Under the pieces are notes generated by a model. That model saw only the letters and a list, made by a program, of their open reading frames with translations, made no database searches and was not told the DNA's origin. The position numbers were made by a program, and so were the translations under genes. 64,000 bases of DNA from Emergomyces orientalis (taxonomy: Eukaryota; Ascomycota; Eurotiomycetes; Onygenales; Ajellomycetaceae), in contig MOWL01000053.1 in the NCBI GenBank assembly GCA_002110485.1, positions 48,297-112,296 of the forward strand, in the 5' to 3' direction. This document shows, one piece after another, positions 56,358 to 64,000 of the stretch (its first letter is position 1; each line of letters opens with the position of its first letter).

Positions 56358-56664
56358 GCTTGCCGACCCGGCAAGTAAGAATGTGATCTGAATGAATGAA
56401 AACAAGAAATTGCAGAAAAGAATCAATCAAGAATCAAGAAAATGAAAGACAATCAATAAAAGAATATAGAAAAGAGAAAGAAAAAGTGAACAGCAGAGAA
56501 AAGAAAGACAAGCAAGAACAAGAGAAAACAGAGAAACAAGTAAACAGAATGTGATCAACACAGTGACAGTGACAAGATGCAGCAAATTGGCAACAGCGCG
56601 ATTGTGATTGGTCAATCTTTTGACAGCCCGGGGCCGGGAAAACATGATTGGCTGATGACTGCGG
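56358..56664. other. Non-coding 3' region of the LTR element
   Basis: Purine-rich on the plus strand, between ORF3 and the polypurine tract. No further frame is supported. Confidence 0.5.
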
Positions 56665-59295
56665 CTATTCGGCGGGCGCATTCTCGCGGCCATGCGCCGG
56701 AATCTGCATAGCCTCGCCCTCGGCGACAGCGCGATCTCCCTCAATTGAGGCGAGGGGGATGTTCCTCTTCAGACAATAGAAACAGCTACATTCTCCAAAT
56801 AATTCCTTCTCTGTAGCCATCATGATCTTGAAACACTGGATCTCTTCGGTGACTGCTCTCTTGCGCCACTCCTCAATGTATTCTTGCAGCAAACTGCCCT
56901 TGCCGTTGAAGAGAATATCTTGCTCGTGCCTGACCATAGGATCATCCCACTTCCGTCGACCCACCAGAGCATCCGAAATCGCTCCAAGACCCGTGACCGG
57001 AACAGCAGCAGGGTACCGATATGGAATACTTCCATATAATACTGAAAGGCCAGAGGGTGTTGACAGCCCGGCAACCAAATCGCGATGTGCTCAGGAGAGC
57101 TGCTCCCACAATCTGCTTTCAGGGACTTCAAGACAGTGCCCGTCATCCTGAATTCCAACATACCACGGCAGCATTGTCTTGCGTTCCTTAGTAGCAGGCC
57201 CGGTGCTTCCATGAGGAAGATGCGGCATGGTTATTCGAGCATCGCCTTGCTTGCATGGGACAGTCGTCCACTGCGTTCTGAAGTCGTTGAGATTCTTGTT
57301 GATGAGCATCTCAGATGTCACCTCTTGAATGATTCCATCATTCAGGAGATTGCAAGCACGCAGGCATCTGTTCCATTCTTGAATATTTTGATGCATTCCC
57401 AGGACTATGGTGGTGCAATTCCTCCCATCTTTGTCGCTGAAAGAGACTGATCCCTGAATCATATTCGCTCCATGATTTTCCTCCGCCAGGCGTTTAATAT
57501 TGACATCAATATGGCGGAAGTAAGTGCTATCCCCAGACAAGGCGTATTTTGCATAATAGGGATAGGAAATCAGGTGCGTGCGATGATCGGGGCGGAGAGC
57601 AACATACCACACATAATACAGTGGATCTTGACGGACGATCTGTTGAACAATCCCGTGCAACATTGTTCGGAGCCACCCCCAGGTCTTCTTATCTTTTCGC
57701 TGATGGAACCTGTACATGCTCCATTCGACTGTGGCAACCTTCGCCAGGGTGTTGTAATTATTGTTGACCCCTGCCGCCTTCATCGCGTTCATCCATCTAA
57801 ATATTGGCAGGATGACGGAACCATCCTTCTTCCATTGCTGAAAAGCTGCACTGGAATTGAAATCAAGAAAAGCAAGTCGGGCCAGTGTTTGTTCCCAATT
57901 TGATGATGTAACCGGCGGTAGGCGATTATGGCGCATTCGATATACCTGTAGCATATCTTCGGGGCGAGGAGGTCGGCGATCAAGGCGGAAGAAATGATAT
58001 GTGTCATCAGCAGCTCGCATCCGCCCAAGATTCTGGCGATTATTCACCACAAGCCCGATTCTCTTTATCAGCCCCGCATGGTCAAGATCGCGTGTAAGGA
58101 GTCCAATCTTGCTGCCGAGATTTACTGAATGCAGATAGCATATAGTCAAGCCTTGTCGCGGAAGCCTGGCTATCTTGTCCAGAAGATGCACCAGCTGACA
58201 TTCTTCTATCTTCTTTGCATCTCTAAGCTGCGCTTTCACATCCACAGGGACATAGGGAGAACACCGGCATCCTCTGTTCACTGTTGTATGCTGCTTGTCA
58301 GTTGCCTCTACCAAAGCAGGGCTATCTTGATCAACCCCCATATTCTCAAATTCCGCAACTTGGTCAGGGCTGAGAAGTTCAGCAAGATGGGTGTCTGACA
58401 AGGCTGCAGACAGGCTGCTGACGTCCGAAAGCAAGGATTGGCCGGAGACGCGGCGAGAAGTACGCACAGGAGGACTATGTATAGAACCTTGAGGAGATCC
58501 AAGCGAGGGTGCACTGGGGCGTATCACGTTCAACACACGGGGAGAAGGTAGAGGAGACTGGCCAGTCATATGTTGATCGGGAGGGGATAGGACACGTTCT
58601 TGAGGCTGGGGTGAAGCAACTGTCATAGAATCTTCAGTGAGAATTCCGCCAGGACCAAAGATAAGACCTGCAGCTTGAAGATTTCCTTGTGTGATCTCTT
58701 GGCCAATAAATTTGGAATCGGCCGCTGCTTCGATATCTGCCAACATGATCGTCTTATATCGCTTAACTCCTCGTCGAGGTGGCTGAGTGATGCGAGCCCA
58801 CATTGCTTGATTGATCCGGCCGATTGCAGAAGCATATTCGTGATGTAGGGCCAGGGTTTGACAGGCGCGTTGCATCCGCTCTGAAGTCATGATATGCCAG
58901 AACGAATCCACGCGAACTTTTCCCCACATCCTGGTGCATGTAGTATATGCTATGGCGCAGCGATCGCGCCGTTCAGCTACCTGAGCAGCAACTCGTTGAA
59001 GCTCCGCCGTCTGGTTATCAAATGCTTGCTGGGCCACCACCTGGCGCCAGGATCCATCATTTCTCATCCACTCATAGAATGCGGCAACCTCATCTTGAGC
59101 CGCCTCATGGCGCCCCATGAGTAGATTACCGATCTCACATTGTGCTTGGTAGCGAACCTGCGGATTCTGACCCAGAGAATTGACATAAGCTTGCAGCTCC
59201 ATCGCCGTATGAAAAACATGGTTATCATATGTCACAAGAGCGAGCTGGCTCGCTGGTCTCGGTACCAGAGTGTGTTGGCTAGAGGGGTTCGACAT
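56665..59295 (-). CDS. Extra ORF3 of the LTR element, dioxygenase-like, one in-frame TGA
   Basis: ATG 59295 opens 734 codons to TGA at 57093-57091. The same frame then continues 142 codons to 56665, with sequence that clearly belongs to the same protein (Pro-Ser-Gly-Leu, Tyr-Gly-Ser-Ile-Pro-Tyr-Arg-Tyr-Pro-Ala-Ala-Val). The full product would be 876 aa. Residues 1-340 are helical, then Ser/Pro-rich. The C-terminal half has His595-Ile-Asp597, Cys-Thr-Thr-Ile-Val-Leu-Gly-Met-His635, and Pro-His-Gly with His695, followed ten residues later by Arg705. H-x-D...H...R is the metal and co-substrate signature of 2-oxoglutarate/Fe(II) dioxygenases. The fold is not proven. It lies between pol and the 3' LTR, in the element's orientation, where env-like genes sit in some elements. 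It may instead be a captured host gene. Confidence 0.65.
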
Positions 59296-59714
59296 CTTTG
59301 TAATGAAATAAGGAAATATAGGGAAAAATCAATGAATTAAAATAGAAAAAGAGACTTGAATGCCAATTTGAAAAAGAAAAATGATTATCTGGGCAGAGCA
59401 GGTCAATAATATAATACTTCCTCAAGGTGAATTTTGGAAGATAATGTGAAAAGCAGTCAACATGCAGCGAGGGTGACAGCAGTTCATAAAATTCACTGCC
59501 AGCTTCAATCTGACCCAGAGAATTGAATATCAAAGAGAAAGTAAACAAAACAAAGAAAAGACAATATCAAGAGATTAAAATTAGAAGGAACTGATATGAT
59601 GCATGAAAAACATGCAAGAAAGAAGCAGAATCATGAAAAATAGAGACTAAGAAAACAGCAACTTGAATGAAGAAAACAACAACAAGGAAATCATTATACA
59701 AAGAAAAACAGCAG
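59296..59714. other. Spacer between pol and ORF3
   Basis: About 420 bp, A/G-rich on the plus strand. It may hold the start region for ORF3 expression. No splice signals were resolved. Confidence 0.45.
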
Positions 59715-62700
59715 TCAGATAATGACTGCAAACTCCTTACCATGAGGGATCCATGACTGCAAGTCATCCTGACCCCCCCTCAAAGAATTCTTCTTATCAG
59801 TATCTTGCATATCCACCTCTTCCTCTTCAATATCATTTGCTTCATTGATATTATTCTCTGCAACCGGCATTTGATTGTCTCGGAGATAGAACCTTTTTAA
59901 CCTATTACCTGCAGTAGTATTTCGAAACGGCGAACCATCCAGCTCTTCCAGATGATAGGTCCCTTTCTCATGGTTTGCTTCTCGGATTCGATACGGGCCC
60001 AGCCATCGGAAGTTGAGCTTGGCAGAATAGGACGTTTCTAGCTTGGTATCATGCAAAAGCACCAAATCACTTATCTGCAATGGTTCTCGGACTAATTGCT
60101 TAGTTTCATCAAATAGATCTCGGTTCTTCTCTCTCGCACGGCGCAGGTGATGAGCGGCCTCCTCCAGATCTTCATCTCTCTTTTCCAATTGTCGAATACG
60201 CATATATATCAAATCAGCACGGGATTGCACTGTCTGCCAGGGAAGTGTTTGCCAAGTTGGAACGTCAAGCTCTATTGGAAGGATAGCATCGTAGCCATAT
60301 TGCAGGCGGAACGGGGTTTCACCAGTAGATTGCCGAATGGTGACGCGATCTGCCCATAGCGCAGAATGGAAATGATTAACCCAGCTTCTTCCATCTGCAG
60401 CTAGCTTTGAAAGCGCATCGGATATCGGGCGGTGACCGCGTTCGACCATGCCATTAGCCTTCGCATTGTATGGTGAGATGGTTATTTGATTAACACGATA
60501 TTTGGCGGTGAGAATCTTAGTCCATTTTTGATTCTCCGGCCCGCCATCACACACTAATTCCCGAAAGCAGCCGTGTCGGCAAATGATATTCTCATAGATG
60601 AATTGCGCCACGTTCTCAGCTGTTCCACGAGCGAGAGGGCGGCCTTCCACCCAGCCAGTGAGATCATTCCGAGCAATAACAGCACATCGCTTGCCTCGGT
60701 TCTTCGGAAACTTGACAACATCGATACACCACTTGTCCCATAGATAATTGCGGCTTGTTGGATATAGTGGTTCTTCCAAGCGAGCGCCATCCCTCAGCTG
60801 GCACACTGTGCAGCTTTTGCAATAATTCTTGACGGCTTTCCAGATACCTTCCCACCAATATCGCTGCGTGATCTTGTGGTTTGTGGCCTCGCGGCCCTTA
60901 TGACCAGATTCATCATGCATCCGAGCAACGATATCCTTTTGCTCAGATGAGTTATCAACCACGCGTCTCAGAGGAATTCCCTTGCCTGATCGTCGGAATA
61001 GATGTTGACCTTGGACGATATATCGAAGTGCATGCTTGCGCCATTTAGAAAAGACGGAACGTGGTATATCATCCGGCCGCTTCATGGTGGTGAGAAACCT
61101 CGCAATTGATTCGCTGCGATCAGAATAATCAGGCGAAAGAACACGCACACCCGATGACTCGGAAGCATCCACGCCGCTGACATCGAAATCAGGAACCGTC
61201 AAAGATGCAACACTAATATAGTTGAGTTCTGCATCTATGAAATCATCGATATCTTGATCCTCAGGAACCTCACCCTCAGCAGGAGGTCGACGAGATAGCC
61301 CATCTGCAGCAGTATGCTTCCGACCAGGCACATGTCGAACTTCGAAATCAAACATCCGAATCCAGGCAAGCCAGCCAGTAACGAGAGCACCAGGCAGGTC
61401 AGTGGCAGATCGATTGAGCTGTGCCACTAGAGTCTTCGCGTCGGTTTCCAGAATAAAGTGAACGCCATACAGGTAATAACGGCATTTCTTTAGCATCTTG
61501 AGCACAGCGCGGCATTCTCGCTTTCCTGCATCATATTTTGCTTCGGCGGGGCTCCAGATTCCGCTCTCATATCGGCAAGGGTGTAGCTTTCCATTCAATT
61601 TATCCCGTTGGCTGAGCGTTCCACCCCATCCTTCAAGACAGGCATCCGTGGCCATCACGATATCACCGGCATCTTCAGAATAATCAATGCAGCAAAGTGC
61701 AGGGGCAGTTGTCAGGGCATTCTTCAAAATTGCCATTGCATTCACTTGTTCAAGACCCCAGGTAAAAGGAATGTTCTTCTTGAATAGAATATAGATAGGT
61801 ATAGAAATGATAGCGAAATTCGGAATCCATATTCTATAGTAAACGCAAACACCTAAGAAAGCTCGGGCACCCGTGACATCTGTCGGATCCGGCCACTCAA
61901 CGATTTTGACGATTTTCGCAGCTTCGGGGCGCCTGCCGTCAGCATCCACAACATATCCGACTAGAACCATACCGGAGCAGGCGAATTCTGACTTTCCAAC
62001 CTGGATACACGTGTCCGCGAGTTCTATGCTGATGAGGGTGGCATCTAAGTTTTGCAGATGCTCCAGGACAAATTTCCGAATACCTGGCATCACTTCTTCA
62101 TCATTGTAACGCGTCCGCGGGCCTTTCACACCAATATCATCCATAAAATTGTCTGCTTGATGCGGTATGTTCGATCGAAGAATGCGTGCCATGATTCGGC
62201 AGAACTGCGCAATAGAATTCGTCGCGCCTTGTGGCAGTGCTGTCTGACGAAGCAACCCGATCGGGGTAAGGAAAGCTGTCATATCTCGGCTGTCTTCGTG
62301 TAAAGGAACTTGATCATATCCAGAAAAGAAATCCATCATGCTCGTTATCTTCATTCCCGCGAAATCCTCAGCAAACGCGTCCGCACTAGGTGGAATATAC
62401 GCATCGCGAATAGTGACAGCGTTCATGTCCATGCACGCGTTGACAATGCGATATTTCCCAGCTTCTTTCTTCTTGACGAGGAACCACTTATTTCGATACG
62501 GACCATGGCAATGTTCATAAACTCCAGAATCAACGCGTTCGCGAAGCATATTGATGATTGTAGGGACGAGCTTTCGAGGAATAGGAAATCCTGCCGCTTG
62601 CCATGCTTTATGCGGAGCAACGCGAATCTTGACAGGTGGAGAGACTTCTTTTGCAAGCGTTCCGCAATCCTTAAAACTCCACGCGAGGGCTTTTTCTCTT

Positions 62701-63374
62701 CTAAGCAGAATCTCAATCAAAAGTTCGCGTTCCTGTGGGGTGAGCATCGATCCGATCCGCAGATTCTTGATCCTTTCCTCTGTGAGTCGCGAACCTCGCG
62801 GGCAATCGGAGAAACGGGGTGTAATGAAATGATCGTAGGGCGAAGGCGGATCCTGCTCCGGAATCACATTGTCTTTGAACCATTGTTGGCGAATTTCTCT
62901 CCACTTATCTGTTCCGCCGGGAATCCCGCCACCTGTAGTTGGCACATCGAGAGGTTGAATCTTATCGGCTTTTCGCTTGTATAATGTCGCAACGACTGGA
63001 CCGCGCGATCGAGGAGAAGATCGTGAAGAAGCATATAAAGACAAATCATGAAGCTGCACACCACGAACACGGCGTGATTCGGATATTGAATAATTAGAGA
63101 AAGGAAAAGATGAATGTGTAGACGGGTAAAATTGTTGATGTAGGATGGCGGGGAAAAACCTGTGAGGTTCTCGGGCGTTTTGGGGCGGCGTTCTCTGATT
63201 GGCTGAATCTTTTGGCGGCCCGGGGCTGCCAAAAGTCTGATTGGCTGACGCACCCACACCGCTTTCAAAACACGGCAGAATATTTGCCCCGCTATCCACA
63301 TCGCGATCGCTGAATCTGATATCATTTCTTTGCCCACCACATTCAACATCGCAAAGATCAATCGGACTCAGCAT
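59715..63374 (-). CDS. pol: Ty3/gypsy Pol: reverse transcriptase, RNase H, integrase, 1219 aa
   Basis: Intact frame. Order: Ser/Pro-rich linker (1-130); reverse transcriptase with Leu-Pro-Gln-Gly-Ala-Thr-Asn and Phe-Met-Asp-Asp (about 407-410); RNase H (Ala-Thr-Asp-Ala-Cys-Leu-Glu-Gly-Trp-Gly and Leu-Glu-Thr-Asp-Ala); and integrase. The integrase has an H2C2 finger (about 819-850, ending Cys-x2-Cys), catalytic Asp near 884 and 940 and Glu near 975 (34 residues after the second Asp by my count), and a GPY/F-type C-terminal module (Trp-Leu-Gly-Pro-Tyr-Arg-Ile). RT-RNase H-integrase order defines Ty3/gypsy (Metaviridae). I see no chromodomain at the end. All catalytic residues are present, so the element may be recent or active. 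Confidence 0.92.
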   Translation of the reverse strand: MLSPIDLCDVECGGQRNDIRFSDRDVDSGANILPCFESGVGASANQTFGSPGPPKDSANQRTPPQNAREPHRFFPAILHQQFYPSTHSSFPFSNYSISESRRVRGVQLHDLSLYASSRSSPRSRGPVVATLYKRKADKIQPLDVPTTGGGIPGGTDKWREIRQQWFKDNVIPEQDPPSPYDHFITPRFSDCPRGSRLTEERIKNLRIGSMLTPQERELLIEILLRREKALAWSFKDCGTLAKEVSPPVKIRVAPHKAWQAAGFPIPRKLVPTIINMLRERVDSGVYEHCHGPYRNKWFLVKKKEAGKYRIVNACMDMNAVTIRDAYIPPSADAFAEDFAGMKITSMMDFFSGYDQVPLHEDSRDMTAFLTPIGLLRQTALPQGATNSIAQFCRIMARILRSNIPHQADNFMDDIGVKGPRTRYNDEEVMPGIRKFVLEHLQNLDATLISIELADTCIQVGKSEFACSGMVLVGYVVDADGRRPEAAKIVKIVEWPDPTDVTGARAFLGVCVYYRIWIPNFAIISIPIYILFKKNIPFTWGLEQVNAMAILKNALTTAPALCCIDYSEDAGDIVMATDACLEGWGGTLSQRDKLNGKLHPCRYESGIWSPAEAKYDAGKRECRAVLKMLKKCRYYLYGVHFILETDAKTLVAQLNRSATDLPGALVTGWLAWIRMFDFEVRHVPGRKHTAADGLSRRPPAEGEVPEDQDIDDFIDAELNYISVASLTVPDFDVSGVDASESSGVRVLSPDYSDRSESIARFLTTMKRPDDIPRSVFSKWRKHALRYIVQGQHLFRRSGKGIPLRRVVDNSSEQKDIVARMHDESGHKGREATNHKITQRYWWEGIWKAVKNYCKSCTVCQLRDGARLEEPLYPTSRNYLWDKWCIDVVKFPKNRGKRCAVIARNDLTGWVEGRPLARGTAENVAQFIYENIICRHGCFRELVCDGGPENQKWTKILTAKYRVNQITISPYNAKANGMVERGHRPISDALSKLAADGRSWVNHFHSALWADRVTIRQSTGETPFRLQYGYDAILPIELDVPTWQTLPWQTVQSRADLIYMRIRQLEKRDEDLEEAAHHLRRAREKNRDLFDETKQLVREPLQISDLVLLHDTKLETSYSAKLNFRWLGPYRIREANHEKGTYHLEELDGSPFRNTTAGNRLKRFYLRDNQMPVAENNINEANDIEEEEVDMQDTDKKNSLRGGQDDLQSWIPHGKEFAVII

Positions 63375-63376
63375 AT

Positions 63377-64000
63377 CTAGTTTAAAGTCTGCACTTTGCC
63401 ACGAAGATCATCTAACTTTCGATCTCCATGGTCGCCGGGAGAATAACCAAGAAAAGACACCTGATTCTTCTCATCCTTCGGATCAAAAACGTGAACAAGA
63501 ACACCGCCTTTGTTATCTGTAGTTCTTGCCAAACGCGTCGCGTTTTCATATGGTCGGCCGAGAATGCAATCATGAGAACCGCGTTCCATGATGAAGAATG
63601 TCTGAGGCACCATAACAGATCCAAGGCGAACAGGAACATCCTTGCAGATTCCAATGACACCACTCTGCTGACCCCCAGCTCCAAGAATAGGTTTGACAGC
63701 ATCCCTTTGAATGATGAGACCGAGATCTAACGCAGTTCTTTCAACAAGACAGTTAATTTCCGCACCTCCATCAAATATCGCCTCAGTTTCCCCCTTTCCA
63801 ATTCCGACAGTGAACTTGATGTGTCCAACCGAAACGAGATTCCAACGAGGATTATACTCAGCAACAGAAGTGCCAGGTTGAACCAGGGCAACGGTGGCTG
63901 CATCATCCCGAATCATATGCTGTTGAACTTCGATGGGAAGATTTTGAAAGAACATGTGCTGGAGTTGGGTGGAGCATGCCATGAGATCTTTAATCTGAAT
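63377..64000 (-). CDS. Gag-protease part of the LTR element, partial at the window end
   Basis: The frame enters from beyond 64000 and ends at TAG 63379-63377. It contains an aspartic protease signature Ala-Ile-Phe-Asp-Gly-Gly-Ala-Glu-Ile-Asn, with Asp-Gly-Gly where most retroelement proteases have Asp-Ser/Thr-Gly. Later Ile-Leu-Gly-Arg-Pro follows, as the second protease motif. The pol ATG lies two bases after this stop (TAG-AT-ATG) in a different frame, so pol expression could use termination-reinitiation or frameshifting. Gag itself lies outside the window. Confidence 0.8.
   Translation of the reverse strand: MQIKDLMACSTQLQHMFFQNLPIEVQQHMIRDDAATVALVQPGTSVAEYNPRWNLVSVGHIKFTVGIGKGETEAIFDGGAEINCLVERTALDLGLIIQRDAVKPILGAGGQQSGVIGICKDVPVRLGSVMVPQTFFIMERGSHDCILGRPYENATRLARTTDNKGGVLVHVFDPKDEKNQVSFLGYSPGDHGDRKLDDLRGKVQTLN

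Noticed and set aside
1..64000. tRNA and rRNA genes
   Set aside because: I looked for tRNA-like boxes and conserved rRNA stretches and saw none; a covariance-model search would be needed to exclude them.

Overview
The window is nuclear DNA of a filamentous ascomycete. The best match is an Aspergillus- or Penicillium-like member of the Eurotiales. The evidence is short introns (49-89 nt) with GTRNGT donors and CTAAC/CTGAT-like branch sites, gene families typical of that group (BCS1-like AAA ATPases, CK1-like and small kinases, F-box, FHA-kinase), and fungal-type mobile DNA. It is an accessory, repeat-rich region with a low density of intact genes, many decayed ones, and large repeats within the window itself.

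Layout. 0-7 kb: a 368-bp TA-flanked MITE, small hypothetical genes, and a coiled-coil/PD-(D/E)XK/kinase-like protein (4559-6922). A decayed inverted copy of part of that locus lies at 19.9-22.1 kb. 7.3-11.6 kb: an intact three-exon Myb/SANT-RTC4 gene on the minus strand, whose 5' flank ends in a GC-rich terminus at about 11626. 11.6-13.06 kb: an AT-rich island with a LINE endonuclease remnant. 13.06-16.35 kb: a second GC-rich terminus, then a complete five-exon DUF3435-type tyrosine recombinase with two C2H2 fingers, i.e. a Starship-captain-like gene. 17-41 kb: a LINE ORF1 remnant, a RING protein, a minisatellite, a small kinase, several short spliced hypothetical genes, a DUF7025-like AAA+ ATPase and an FHA-kinase-KilA-N protein. 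41-51.7 kb: mostly decayed genes (two BCS1-like ATPases, a kinase fragment, tandem chromodomains, an Est1-type fragment, a CK1-like kinase) and one intact F-box gene. 51.7-55.07 kb: a direct, truncated copy of the Myb-RTC4 module that again ends in the GC-rich terminus. 55.07-56.0 kb: a LINE RNase H/3' end. 56.0-64.0 kb: a Ty3/gypsy LTR retrotransposon on the minus strand, with its 3' LTR inside the window and its 5' end outside.

Main reading. Three GC-rich termini (11626, 13056, 55071) share a GACGGC end and a 15-bp subterminal motif about 45-60 nt inside. The last two face each other across 42 kb that starts with the captain-like recombinase and ends with the Myb gene. The simplest model is one Starship-like element at about 13056-55071 with inverted, related ends, next to the Myb-bearing end of a second such element (ending at 11626). 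The target-site evidence is not clean, so this is inference. Other points of note: both LINE remnants have TGA at Trp positions, the LTR element carries a third ORF that looks like a 2-oxoglutarate/Fe(II) dioxygenase, and decayed genes at 42-51 kb carry repeated CGA-to-TGA and Arg-to-Cys type changes.
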